DNA from: Pseudoxanthobacter soli DSM 19599
GTDB lineage: Bacteria > Pseudomonadota > Alphaproteobacteria > Rhizobiales > Segnochrobactraceae
NCBI GenBank assembly: GCA_945898215.1
Contig: CAMDHY010000003.1
Span: forward strand, 1-64,000
Length of the DNA: 64,000 bases
Reading direction: 5' to 3'
The notes below the pieces were generated by a model. The model saw only the letters and a program-made list of their open reading frames with translations. It was not told the DNA's origin and did not search any database. Position 1 is the stretch's first letter. Every line of letters starts with the position of its first letter. Position numbers and translations under genes: made by a program. Of this stretch, positions 31,837-40,303 are shown one piece after another.

Positions 31837-33237
31837 TTAGTACTTGTAGAGTTCGGACTTGAACGGGCCGGTCTGCGACACGCCGATGTAGGCGGCCTGC
31901 TCGTCCGAGAGCTTGGTCAGGCTGGCGCCGAGCTTGGCGAGGTGCAGCCGGGCGACCTTCTCGTCGAGGTGCTTCGGCAGCACGTAGACCTTGTTCTCAT
32001 ACTGGCCGGGGTTGGTCCACAGCTCGATCTGGGCGAGCGTCTGGTTGGTGAACGAGGCCGACATCACGAAGCTCGGGTGGCCGGTGGCGTTGCCGAGGTT
32101 CACCAGGCGGCCTTCCGAGAGCAGGATCATCCGCTTGCCGCTCGGGAACTCGACGAGATCGACCTGCGGCTTGACGTTCTTCCACTTGAAGTTCTTGAGA
32201 CCGGCGACCTGGATCTCGTTGTCGAAGTGGCCGATGTTGCAGACGATCGCCATGTCCTTCATGGCGCGCATGTGCTCGATGGTGATGACGTCCTTGTTGC
32301 CGGTGGCGGTGACGAAGATGTCGGCGGTGCCGACGACCTCCTCCAGCGTCTTGACGTCGTAGCCGTCCATCGCCGCCTGCAGGGCGCAGATCGGGTCGAT
32401 CTCGGTCACGACGACGCGGGCGCCGGAGCCGGCGAGCGACTGCGCCGAGCCCTTGCCGACGTCGCCGTAGCCGCAGACGACCGCGACCTTGCCGGCCATC
32501 ATCACGTCGGTGCCGCGACGGATGGCATCGACCAGGCTCTCGCGGCAGCCGTAGCGGTTGTCGAACTTCGACTTCGTCACGGAATCGTTGACGTTGATCG
32601 CCGGGAAGGGCAGCTCGCCCTTCTTCTCGAGCTCGTAGAGGCGGTGCACGCCCGTGGTCGTCTCCTCGGAGACGCCGCGGATGTTCGCCTTCACCTTCGA
32701 GTACCAGCCGGGGTTCTTCGCAAGGCGGCGGCGGATGGTGGCGTAGAAATGCTCCTCCTCCTCGTTTTTCGGATGGTCGAGAACGGAGGGGTCGGTCTCG
32801 GCCTTGGCGCCGATCAGGACGAGCATCGTCGCGTCGCCGCCGTCGTCGAGGATCATGTTGGCGGTTTCGCCATTGCCCCAGTCGAACAGCCGGTCGGTGT
32901 AGTTCCAGTAGTCCTCGAGCGTCTCGCCCTTGATGGCGAACACCGGGATGCCGCGGGCGGCGATCGCCGCGGCGGCGTGGTCCTGGGTCGAGAAGATGTT
33001 GCAGGAGGCCCAGCGGACCTCGGCGCCGAGCTCGACCAGCGTCTCGATGAGAGCGGCGGTCTGGATCGTCATGTGCAGCGAGCCGGCGATGCGGGCGCCC
33101 TTCAGCGGCTTCGAGGGCCCGTATTCCTCGCGGGTGGCCATCAGGCCGGGCATCTCGGTCTCGGCGATGTCGAGCTCGGTGCGGCCCCAGTCGGCGAGGG
33201 CAATGTCCTTGACGACATAATCGGTGAAGGTGCTCAT
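31837..33237 (-). CDS. ahcY: Adenosylhomocysteinase (S-adenosylhomocysteine hydrolase)
   Basis: The 466-residue enzyme cleaves S-adenosylhomocysteine to adenosine and homocysteine, which keeps methylation reactions running. Visible are [38 protein letters not shown], the NAD-binding [32 protein letters not shown] and the C-terminal K-Y pair (FKSELYKY). It is the long form with the extra insert typical of proteobacteria and eukaryotes. It starts [19 protein letters not shown]. An AT-rich palindrome lies about 135 bp upstream. Confidence 0.98.
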   Translation of the reverse strand: MSTFTDYVVKDIALADWGRTELDIAETEMPGLMATREEYGPSKPLKGARIAGSLHMTIQTAALIETLVELGAEVRWASCNIFSTQDHAAAAIAARGIPVFAIKGETLEDYWNYTDRLFDWGNGETANMILDDGGDATMLVLIGAKAETDPSVLDHPKNEEEEHFYATIRRRLAKNPGWYSKVKANIRGVSEETTTGVHRLYELEKKGELPFPAINVNDSVTKSKFDNRYGCRESLVDAIRRGTDVMMAGKVAVVCGYGDVGKGSAQSLAGSGARVVVTEIDPICALQAAMDGYDVKTLEEVVGTADIFVTATGNKDVITIEHMRAMKDMAIVCNIGHFDNEIQVAGLKNFKWKNVKPQVDLVEFPSGKRMILLSEGRLVNLGNATGHPSFVMSASFTNQTLAQIELWTNPGQYENKVYVLPKHLDEKVARLHLAKLGASLTKLSDEQAAYIGVSQTGPFKSELYKY

Positions 33238-33371
33238 CGGCGGCTCCGCATACGGCTCTGGCGAACGCGGCGCGGCGCTCCGGCGGCCCGCACGCCCCGC
33301 GCACGGCACCACCGCAGCGTCCGCCGCAACGTGGCGCCGTTATAGGCGCCCCGGCGGATCGCTTCAATAAG

Positions 33372-33393
33372 GATATAACGATTTCTTTATATC
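33372..33393 (-). promoter_or_regulatory. Palindromic operator candidate upstream of ahcY
   Basis: GATATAA and TTATATC form perfect 7-bp arms around eight bases, in an AT-rich island of an otherwise GC-rich stretch. Similar ATAT-type palindromes precede methionine-cycle genes in proteobacteria, where an ArsR-type SAH-responsive repressor (SahR) binds. The assignment here is by analogy. Confidence 0.55.
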
Positions 33394-33455
33394 AGAACGG
33401 AGAGAACTCGCTCGATTCCGTGCTCATCGGCGCGTCGCCTGCGCTGGCGCCGGCG

Positions 33456-34523
33456 TCAGGCCGCCGAGAGGTTCCGCCCAGAGGTGCGGTCGAACAGGAT
33501 GATCTTCTCGGGATTCCACGAGAAGCCGACGCTCTCGTCGATGCGCGGATGCTGGGTGGCCGGCGCCGTCAGCCGCACGAAGGCGTCGCCGGTGGCGAGG
33601 GTGACGATCTTCTCGACGCCGTGGTCCTCGATGTCGTGGACGCGCGCCTTGGCGGGGGCCTCGGGATCGAGCCGCAGGTGCTCCGGGCGGACGCCGAAGG
33701 TCACCGGCCGGCCCTCGTGGGCGCTCGCCACCGAGATCGGCAGTGAGAAGCCGGCCTCCGTGACCGCCGCGCCATCGCGCACGGCGCCGTCGAGGAGGTT
33801 CATCGGCGGCGAGCCGACGGAGCGGGCGACGAACGTGTTGGTCGGCCGCGCATAGATCTCCGAGGGCGTGCCGACCTGCACGAGGCGGCCGCGGTCGAGC
33901 ACGCCGATACGGTCGCCCATCGACATCGCCTCGACCTGGTCGTGGGTGACGAATAGGAAGGTGGCGCCGAGCGTGATCTGCAGGCGCTTCAGTTCCGTCC
34001 GCAGCGCCTCGCGCAGCTTGGCGTCGAGCGCCGACAAGGGCTCGTCCATCAGGAAGACGCGCGGCTTGCGGACGATGGCGCGGCCGATCGAGACGCGCTG
34101 CATCTCGCCGCCCGAGAGCCGGTCGGTCTTGCGCTCGAGCAGGTGCTCGATGCGCAGCGTCCGCGCCACGCGCTCGACGCGCTCCTGGATCTCGGCCGGG
34201 GCGACGCGGCGGATCTTCGACTTCAGCGGGAACTCGAGGTTCTCCCGCACCGTGTAGCGCGGATAGAGCGAGTACTGCTGCAGCACCAGGGCGACGTCGC
34301 GCTCGGCCGCGCCCCAGCCGCCGACGTCGACGCCGTCGATCAGGATGGTGCCGTCGTCGGGCTTCTCGAGGCCGGCGACGATGCGCAGGGTCGTCGTCTT
34401 GCCGGCGCCGGTCTCGCCGAGCAGCACGAAGAACTGGCCGTCGGCGATCTCGAGGTCGAGGTTCTTCAGGGCAGCCTTGCCGCCGAAGGTCTTGGTGACG
34501 TTCCTGAGCTCGATGTGCGCCAT
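33456..34523 (-). CDS. ABC transporter ATP-binding protein (MalK/UgpC type), second ATPase of the operon
   Basis: The 355-residue ATPase has Walker A GETGAGKTT, signature LSGGEMQRVSIGRA, Walker B VFLMDEPLSALD and the H-loop FVTHDQVEAMS. A C-terminal TOBE-like regulatory domain follows (VTFGVRPEHLRL). It is the last gene of a six-gene sugar or polyol ABC operon that also encodes another ATPase, so the transporter may use an ATPase heterodimer or share subunits. Confidence 0.92.
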   Translation of the reverse strand: MAHIELRNVTKTFGGKAALKNLDLEIADGQFFVLLGETGAGKTTTLRIVAGLEKPDDGTILIDGVDVGGWGAAERDVALVLQQYSLYPRYTVRENLEFPLKSKIRRVAPAEIQERVERVARTLRIEHLLERKTDRLSGGEMQRVSIGRAIVRKPRVFLMDEPLSALDAKLREALRTELKRLQITLGATFLFVTHDQVEAMSMGDRIGVLDRGRLVQVGTPSEIYARPTNTFVARSVGSPPMNLLDGAVRDGAAVTEAGFSLPISVASAHEGRPVTFGVRPEHLRLDPEAPAKARVHDIEDHGVEKIVTLATGDAFVRLTAPATQHPRIDESVGFSWNPEKIILFDRTSGRNLSAA

Positions 34524-34596
34524 GACTAACGGGACTCCCGGCGAACGGACGGAGCGGGGACGGCCGGCGCCGGCGACCTCCGGCGGTGGTCCGCGA

Positions 34597-35703
34597 TCAC
34601 AGTCTCACCCCGAGCGACTGGCCGCTGGCGGTGTCGAAGAAGTGCGCCTGGGCCGGGTCGATGCGAGCGTGCACGCGCTCCCCCGCCGCCGGCACGAAGC
34701 CGGCCGACGTCCGAGCCCTGAGCATCGCCTCGCCGACCTTGAGGTCGACGATGTCGTAGGAGCCGAGCGGCTCGATCAGGTGCACCTCGACGGGGACGTA
34801 GCCGTCGCGGGCCTCGCGGGAGACGAGCACGCCCTCCGGCCGGATGCCCATGGCGAGGGCACCGCCGCTCGCGTGGCCGTTGAGGTGCCCGAGCAGCTCG
34901 CGCGGGAAGGGGAAGCCGGGGACCGTCGCATCGACGGCGACGCTGACGGCGCCGCCGTCGTCGCGCACCGCGGCGGGCGAGACGTTCATCACCGGGCTGC
35001 CGACGAACTGCGCGACGAACAGGTTCTGCGGCCGGGAATAGACCTCCTCCGGCGAGCCGACCTGCTGCAGCACGCCCTCGTGCATGATGACGATGCGGTC
35101 GGCGAGGCTCATCGCCTCCACCTGGTCGTGGGTGACGTAGATCGTCGTGGAGCCCTGTTTGAGGTGGAGCCGCTTGATCTCGGCGCGCATCTCCTCGCGC
35201 AGCTTGGCGTCGAGGGCGCCGATCGGCTCGTCCATCAGCATCGCCTTCGGCTGGCGCACGAGGGCGCGGCCGATGGCGACGCGCTGCATGTCGCCGCCCG
35301 ACAGCGCCGACGGCCGGCGGTCGAGCAGGTCGGTGATGCGCAGCACCCGCGCGATCTCCCGCACCGCCTTGTCGACGTCCGCCTTGCCCATGCGGGTGGC
35401 GCGCAGCGGAAAGGCGATGTTCTCGAAGACCGTCATGTGCGGATAGAGCGAGAACGACTGGAACACCATGGCGATGTCGCGGTCGGAGCACTTCAGGTGC
35501 TGCACCGGCTTGCCGTCGATGAGGATGTCGCCCTCGTCGATCGTCTCGAGGCCGGCGATGGCACGCAGCGTCGTCGTCTTGCCGCAGCCGGACTGGCCGA
35601 GCATGACGATGAACTCGTTGGGCGCGATGGTGAGGTTCAGGTCCTTGATGACCTGAACGGGGCCGAACCACTTCTGGATGCCCCGGAGCACGATCTCGGT
35701 CAT
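34597..35703 (-). CDS. ABC transporter ATP-binding protein (MalK/UgpC type), first ATPase of the operon
   Basis: The 368-residue CUT1-type ATPase has Walker A GQSGCGKTT, signature LSGGDMQRVAIGRA, Walker B MLMDEPIGALD and YVTHDQVEAMSLADRI, with a C-terminal TOBE region (GIRPEGVLVS). Its ATG overlaps the stop of the small membrane protein in an ATGA, so it is translated as part of the same unit. It lies between the permeases and a second ATPase. The number and order of genes recalls glycerol-type ABC systems, but the substrate cannot be read. Confidence 0.92.
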   Translation of the reverse strand: MTEIVLRGIQKWFGPVQVIKDLNLTIAPNEFIVMLGQSGCGKTTTLRAIAGLETIDEGDILIDGKPVQHLKCSDRDIAMVFQSFSLYPHMTVFENIAFPLRATRMGKADVDKAVREIARVLRITDLLDRRPSALSGGDMQRVAIGRALVRQPKAMLMDEPIGALDAKLREEMRAEIKRLHLKQGSTTIYVTHDQVEAMSLADRIVIMHEGVLQQVGSPEEVYSRPQNLFVAQFVGSPVMNVSPAAVRDDGGAVSVAVDATVPGFPFPRELLGHLNGHASGGALAMGIRPEGVLVSREARDGYVPVEVHLIEPLGSYDIVDLKVGEAMLRARTSAGFVPAAGERVHARIDPAQAHFFDTASGQSLGVRL

Positions 35704-35930
35704 CCGTGGCCTCCTTCGTGCGCCGTGTTGCCGTCGCCGCCGGGGTCCGGCCGCGGCGGCGGGGGGATCTTGATGGTGATCATGAAGCCGACGAGCCCGA
35801 TCAGGATCAGCGTCACCCCGTAGCGGTGCAGGAAGAAGTTCCACGGCTGGCAGAGCGCGATGATGCCGAAGATCATCAGGCCCTGCATCGCCGGGTGCAG
35901 GACGCGGTGGTTGAACGCCCGGAAGCTCAT
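35700..35930 (-). CDS. Small two-helix membrane protein of the ABC operon
   Basis: This 76-residue protein starts MSFRAFNHRVLHPAMQGLMI, has two hydrophobic segments (MQGLMIFGIIALCQPWNFF and VTLILIGLVGFMITIKI), and a Pro/Gly-rich tail. Its ATG overlaps the stop of the upstream permease and its stop overlaps the start of the downstream ATPase, both as ATGA, so it is certainly translated. Small membrane proteins also occur in two-ATPase glycerol ABC operons. Whether it is a transporter subunit is not known. Confidence 0.8.
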   Translation of the reverse strand: MSFRAFNHRVLHPAMQGLMIFGIIALCQPWNFFLHRYGVTLILIGLVGFMITIKIPPPPRPDPGGDGNTAHEGGHG

Positions 35931-36886
35931 TTGCGGATCGCTCCGAAGCTCATGCCCCGCAGGAGGTGGCGGCGGAGAAGGAAGGTGAAGATCGCCACCG
36001 GCAGCAGGAACAGGAAGGTTCCGGCCGCGATCACCGTCCAGTCCGGCAGGCCCGAGCCGACCTGGCTCGGGATGAACGGCGGCGCCGTCTGGGCGTCGCG
36101 CCGCGTCATGATCAGGGCGAAGACGTATTCGTTCCAGGCGGTGATGAAGCAGAACACGGCGGTGGCGGCGATGCCGGTCGCCGCTTCCGGCAGCACGATC
36201 TTGAAGAAGGCCTCCATGCGCGTGTAGCCGTCGACGAGCGCCGCTTCCTCGTATTCCTTCGGGATCTCGTCGATGAAGCCCTTCATCAGCCAGACCGAGA
36301 AGGACAGGTTGAAGGCGGTGTAGAGGATGATCAGCCCGATGTGCGTGTCGTTCAGCCCGAACGTCCGGTACATCAGGAACATCGGGATGGCGACCACCAC
36401 CGGTGGCAGCATGCGGGTCGACAGGATGAAGAACAGCCAGTCGTCCTCGCCCTTCACCTTGAACCGCGAGAAGCCGTAGGCGGTGAAGGTGCCCATGCTG
36501 ACGGCCAGCACGGTGGAGATGATCGCGACGATCAGCGAATTGAGGAAGCGGCTCGGGTAGCCCGAGAGCTGCACCTCGCCCTTGCCGTCGCGCACGACCT
36601 TCTCGCCACCGTCGAAGACAAGGCGCTCCCACCAGGGCGCGGCGGCGTATTCCTCCGGCGTCGGCTGTTCGCGCAGCTGCGACCGCTTCAGCATCAGCTT
36701 GACGAAGGGCGACACCTCCGGCGTGAAGACGATCGTCGGCGGCACCGTCGTGGCGAGGTTGCGCGGCTTGAAGGACGTCGAGACGATCCAGTAGATCGGC
36801 GCCAGGAAGATCATCGTCACGATCAGGACGGAGACAATGGCGAGCTTGTTGAGCGTCCGCTCGCCCGTCGTTTGAACGGCGGCCAT
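35927..36886 (-). CDS. Carbohydrate ABC transporter permease (MalG type)
   Basis: This is a 319-residue CUT1 permease with six predicted membrane segments. The EAA loop is EYEEAALVDGYTRMEAFFKIVLP. The N-terminal helix is followed by a longer than usual periplasmic insert (about residues 50-110, including PWWERLVFDGGEKVV). The ribosome site AAGGAGCG is good. It directly follows the first permease and precedes the small membrane protein with overlap. Confidence 0.93.
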   Translation of the reverse strand: MAAVQTTGERTLNKLAIVSVLIVTMIFLAPIYWIVSTSFKPRNLATTVPPTIVFTPEVSPFVKLMLKRSQLREQPTPEEYAAAPWWERLVFDGGEKVVRDGKGEVQLSGYPSRFLNSLIVAIISTVLAVSMGTFTAYGFSRFKVKGEDDWLFFILSTRMLPPVVVAIPMFLMYRTFGLNDTHIGLIILYTAFNLSFSVWLMKGFIDEIPKEYEEAALVDGYTRMEAFFKIVLPEAATGIAATAVFCFITAWNEYVFALIMTRRDAQTAPPFIPSQVGSGLPDWTVIAAGTFLFLLPVAIFTFLLRRHLLRGMSFGAIRK

Positions 36887-36887
36887 C

Positions 36888-37778
36888 TCAGCGCTCCTTC
36901 ACTTTATTCAGGTACTTCACATAGATGTTGGTGATGGCGATGACCATGACCAGCATGATGTAGGCGAGCGCGCAGCTCATGCCGGTCTGCCATTCCTGGA
37001 ACGCCATCTTGTAGAGGCGGATCGAGATCACCTCCGTCGTCGGCTGGCTCGTCAGGATGTAGGCGAGGTCGAAGGTCTTGAACGCCTCCATGGTGCGGAA
37101 GATGATCGCGATCATCAGGATCGGCGCGACCAGCGGCAGGGTGATGCGGAAGAAGGTGTAGAGCGGCCCGGCGCGGTCGATCGCCGCCGCCTCGTAGAGA
37201 TGCTTCGGCACCGCTGAAAGACCCGCGAGCGACAGCAGCATGACGAAGGGCGACCACATCCAGATGTCGGTCAGCGCGACGGCATAGAGGGCGACGTCGG
37301 GGTTCGACAGCCACTCGAAGCGGCCGAGGCCGAGGGCATAGTTGATGATGCCGAAGGACGGGTCGTAGAGCAGCTTCCAGAACAGCCCGACCACCGCCAT
37401 CGACAGCATCATCGGCAACAGCAACAGCGTCGTGATCAGTCCCTTGAAGGGGATCTCGCGGTTGAGCAGCATCGCCACACCGAAGCCGACCAGGACCTGG
37501 CCGGTGACCGAGACGATCACGTACTTCGCCGTGATGGCGAAGTTGTTCCAGATAAACGGATCGTTGAGGAGGGTGCGGTAATTCTCGAGGCCGACGAAGT
37601 TCCACGGGGCGTTGGTCGAGGCACGAAAGTCCGTGAAGGAGTAGCCGAGCGAGTAGAGCAACGGGAAGATGTTGAAGACGATCAGGAAGACGATCGTCGG
37701 AATGATGAACAAGTTCCGGATGGCGAGGTCGCTCATGCCCCGTCGCGCCGCCCGCGAACGCGGATCGAGCGTGGTCAT
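36888..37778 (-). CDS. Carbohydrate ABC transporter permease (MalF type)
   Basis: The 296-residue permease has six membrane segments and an EAA loop in LYEAAAIDRAGPLYTFFRITLP. The opening MTTLDPRSRAARRGMSD is cytoplasmic. The start may be five codons further upstream: a TTG at 37793 is spaced 7 nt from a good GGAGGAG, while the ATG at 37778 has no ribosome site of its own. It is the first permease after the solute-binding protein. Confidence 0.92.
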   Translation of the reverse strand: MTTLDPRSRAARRGMSDLAIRNLFIIPTIVFLIVFNIFPLLYSLGYSFTDFRASTNAPWNFVGLENYRTLLNDPFIWNNFAITAKYVIVSVTGQVLVGFGVAMLLNREIPFKGLITTLLLLPMMLSMAVVGLFWKLLYDPSFGIINYALGLGRFEWLSNPDVALYAVALTDIWMWSPFVMLLSLAGLSAVPKHLYEAAAIDRAGPLYTFFRITLPLVAPILMIAIIFRTMEAFKTFDLAYILTSQPTTEVISIRLYKMAFQEWQTGMSCALAYIMLVMVIAITNIYVKYLNKVKER

Positions 37779-37856
37779 CGTCAAAGTCGTCAAAACCCTG
37801 CTCCTCCCAGAGCGCCCGATGCCCGCCGGTTCCGGTGCGACGTCGTGCAAGCCGCT

Positions 37857-37887
37857 GCGAGGGGGCGGCGCATGGCCGTCCCCCCGC
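37857..37887 (-). other. Intercistronic stem-loop after the solute-binding protein gene
   Basis: GCGAGGGGGCGGC pairs with GCCGTCCCCCCGC around a five-base loop (one mismatch, one G-U). It lies just past the binding-protein stop codon. Such stems protect the binding-protein mRNA and lower expression of the downstream permeases. Confidence 0.6.
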
Positions 37888-37903
37888 AAGGGTCAGTCCC
37901 GCT

Positions 37904-39217
37904 CTACTTGAAGCGGTTGTACTTCTTGAAGGTGGTGTTCCAGTCGCCGGCGAGGTTGTCGAGGGCTTCCTTGGCGGTGCCCTGGCCAGCCGTCACATAG
38001 GGGTAGACGCGCTGGTTCATCTGGATGAGCAGCTCAGCATATTCCGGCGTCGCCCAGAAGTCCTTCACCTTGAACATCGTCTCGTAGAAGGCCTTGTTGT
38101 AGGGCGTCGCATTCTGGAACTCGGCGCTCTCGAGAACCGCCTTGTTGCAGGTGTAGCCGCCGAGTTCGGCCCAGCGCTTCTGGGTCGAGTCCTTGACGAA
38201 CCACTCGAGGAACTTGAAGGCCTCTTCCTGGTTCTCCGAATAGGAGACGATCGAGATGCCCTGGCCGCCGAGGGCGGCGAACTGGGCGCCGGTCGGCCCG
38301 GCCGGGTTGGCGAAGAAGCCGGTGGACTTGGCGTTCGGGTTCGACGCCTCGTTCACCAGCGCCGGGAAGAAGGCGAAGTAGTTCATGCTCATCGCCGCCA
38401 GGTTCTCGGTGATCGCCTGGTTGTTCTCGACGAAGAAGGCCTTCGCCCAGCCCGGCGGCGTGAAGCCGTAGAGCTCGCGATACATCTCCAGCGCCTTGAC
38501 GTTCTCCGGCGAGTTGATGATGCCGTCGACCTTGTAGGTCGTGTAGTCGCCGAGCTCGCCGCCATAGGAGAAGATGGCGTTCTCGACGCCCATCACCAGG
38601 CCGTCATAGGAGTTGTCGGTGTAGATCGCGATGCCGTAGCGGCCCTGGTCCGGGCGATGGAAGAACTCGGCGATGTCGCGCATCTGCGCCCACGTCTGCG
38701 GCGGAGCGAGGTCGTAGCCGTACTTCGCCTTGAAGGCCTCCATCTCCTTCGGATCTTCGAACCAGTCCTTGCGATAGGACCAGCCGACGGCGTCACCCTC
38801 GGCCGGGATCGACCAGTACTTGCCGGAGTTGGAGGGGTATTCGGCGTAGTACTTGACGGTGGCGGGCGCCATCGTCTCGTTCAGCTTGTGCTTGTTGAAG
38901 AAGTCGGTGAGGTCGACATAGTGGCCGGCCTCCGAGGCGGCGCCGATCCACTGCGAGTCGCCGACGACCATGTCGTAGGCGGAGCCACGGGCGTTGAACT
39001 CGGTGAACGCCTTGGTCTGGAAGTCGGCCCACGGGGTGGTCTCGACCGTGACCTTCACGCCGGTCTCGGCCTCGTATTCGTTGGCCAGTTCCTGCAGATA
39101 GTTGGCCGGATCCCACTCCGCCCAGAAGATCGTCAGCTCCTGCGCCGTCGCGCTTCCCACAAAGCCGAGCAGCGACGCTCCCGCTATCAGTCCCTTCAGA
39201 AATCCTTGCGCCATCAT
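37904..39217 (-). CDS. ABC transporter solute-binding protein (family 1 type)
   Basis: This 437-residue periplasmic protein has a signal peptide (FLKGLIAGASLLGFVGSATA, cleavage before QELTIFW). The family pattern is ANEYEAETGVKVTVETTPW, ARGSAYDMVVGDSQWIGAA and KYWSIPAEGDAVGWSYRKDW. Many aromatic residues line the expected sugar-binding cleft. It heads the operon and is first expressed. The ATG at 39217 (tandem ATGATG) follows GGGAGGACAC. It probably binds a sugar, polyol or sugar acid. Confidence 0.93.
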   Translation of the reverse strand: MMAQGFLKGLIAGASLLGFVGSATAQELTIFWAEWDPANYLQELANEYEAETGVKVTVETTPWADFQTKAFTEFNARGSAYDMVVGDSQWIGAASEAGHYVDLTDFFNKHKLNETMAPATVKYYAEYPSNSGKYWSIPAEGDAVGWSYRKDWFEDPKEMEAFKAKYGYDLAPPQTWAQMRDIAEFFHRPDQGRYGIAIYTDNSYDGLVMGVENAIFSYGGELGDYTTYKVDGIINSPENVKALEMYRELYGFTPPGWAKAFFVENNQAITENLAAMSMNYFAFFPALVNEASNPNAKSTGFFANPAGPTGAQFAALGGQGISIVSYSENQEEAFKFLEWFVKDSTQKRWAELGGYTCNKAVLESAEFQNATPYNKAFYETMFKVKDFWATPEYAELLIQMNQRVYPYVTAGQGTAKEALDNLAGDWNTTFKKYNRFK

Positions 39218-39541
39218 GTGTCCTCCCACTGTTTCTGTTTTTCTCGGCCGGGCCCGTCGGCGACTGCGCCCGGCCCGACGAAGCCTCCCGCCGGGCGGAG
39301 CCCGCGCGGCCTCGTGCGCCGCTTGGGACTTCGCCCGAAGGTAGAACTCGCTGCCTAAACTGGTAGTACCAATCAAGGGCTTTCGTCAAGTCTCAAGTCA
39401 TCGCTGATCGCGACTTCCATCAAGAATTCAGGCAAGTAACGCCACGAATCTGATGGGAAAACGTCAAAACGGGCGTTCGTCCGACCGCCATCGCAACGTC
39501 GGCGTCCGCAACTCGGGATCACGCCCGTCGGGCAAAGTGGT
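39218..39541. other. Regulatory intergenic region of the ABC operon
   Basis: A 324-bp gap between the ABC operon and the TetR gene, both on the minus strand. It contains no gene. It is AT-richer around 39360-39480 and carries the CTGGTAGTACCA palindrome. No clean sigma-70 promoter was found by eye. Confidence 0.6.
39360..39371 (-). promoter_or_regulatory. FadR-type operator candidate upstream of the ABC operon
   Basis: CTGGTAGTACCA contains the perfect palindrome TGGTA-G-TACCA, about 145 bp before the binding-protein ATG. It is one of three CTGGTnnnACCA sites in front of catabolic units here. Confidence 0.6.
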
Positions 39542-40189
39542 CTAGCCAGATGGGCCTTTCTCCCGTTCCCCCACGGCGGCGCGGACCAGCGTCGCGGCGG
39601 CCCAGGTCGCCACCTCCGCCGCCGTCCTGCCGTCGAGGTTCCACATGTCCTTCAGCACCACCAGCGCCTCGACGCCGAAGATCAGCGACAGCGCCTGGGC
39701 GAGTCGGTCAATCTCGGCCGGCGGCAGATCCGACTGCAGGGGGCGCAGCGCCTCGCGCAGCAGCACGATGCGATGGCCGCGCCGGAACGGCGGCGCCGCC
39801 GGCAGCGCCGCCGCGCGGCGCTCCGCCCACTCGTCCAGCGACAGCTTCAGGGCCGCTTTGAACGTCGCCTCGAAGGCCTCGAGGCGCGGCAGCGACGTGC
39901 GCAGGAGGTCGGCGACGCGCTCCGCCGCATCGTCCGAGGTGGAGGACCAGTCAAGGATCGGCCCGAGCGCCTCGTCGACCACCGCCTCGACCAGCGCCGC
40001 CTGGCTCGGGAAGTAGCGGTAGGCGGTCGCGCGCGACACCTCCGCGGCCTCCGCCACCTCGCTCACCGAGGGAATGGCGCCCGCCTGCATCAGCCGGCTC
40101 GCCGTCGCCAGCATGAGGCGGCGCGTGCGCGCCCTCGGCCCGCGCTCGCGGGCCCCGGCCCCGGCGCTCGATTGACCTGAGACGACCAT
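39542..40189 (-). CDS. TetR-family regulator
   Basis: The 215-residue regulator has an N-terminal HTH, SVSEVAEAAEVSRATAYRYFPSQ preceded by LMLATASRLMQAG, and a helical ligand domain with LRTSLPRLEAFEATFKAALK and LIFGVEALVVLKDMWNLDG. It is divergent from the Tm-1-like gene and is therefore its likely repressor. The chosen ATG lies inside a long inverted repeat and has no ribosome site, so the mRNA may be nearly leaderless. The long open frame upstream on this strand is antisense to the next operon. Confidence 0.82.
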   Translation of the reverse strand: MVVSGQSSAGAGARERGPRARTRRLMLATASRLMQAGAIPSVSEVAEAAEVSRATAYRYFPSQAALVEAVVDEALGPILDWSSTSDDAAERVADLLRTSLPRLEAFEATFKAALKLSLDEWAERRAAALPAAPPFRRGHRIVLLREALRPLQSDLPPAEIDRLAQALSLIFGVEALVVLKDMWNLDGRTAAEVATWAAATLVRAAVGEREKGPSG

Positions 40190-40211
40190 ATCAATACGAT
40201 ACTGTCGTCTC
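40179..40211. promoter_or_regulatory. Operator candidate between TetR gene and Tm-1-like operon
   Basis: GAGACGAC and GTCGTCTC form perfect 8-bp arms around a 17-bp AT-rich centre (CATATCAATACGATACT). It overlaps the tetR start codon, which fits autorepression and control of the divergent operon. Confidence 0.6.
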
Positions 40212-40303
40212 GCGCGTGCTGACAAGGGCCGATCCGGCCGGTCGCGCCGGAGCGGACGGGACGGGGTACGGGCACCAGGCCGAAAGCCCCGCGGGGAGGG
40301 ACG

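Noticed and set aside
33238-33420. Riboswitch (SAM or SAH type) upstream of ahcY
   Set aside because: I could not fold the region into a known SAH or SAM riboswitch core. The palindrome suggests protein binding instead.
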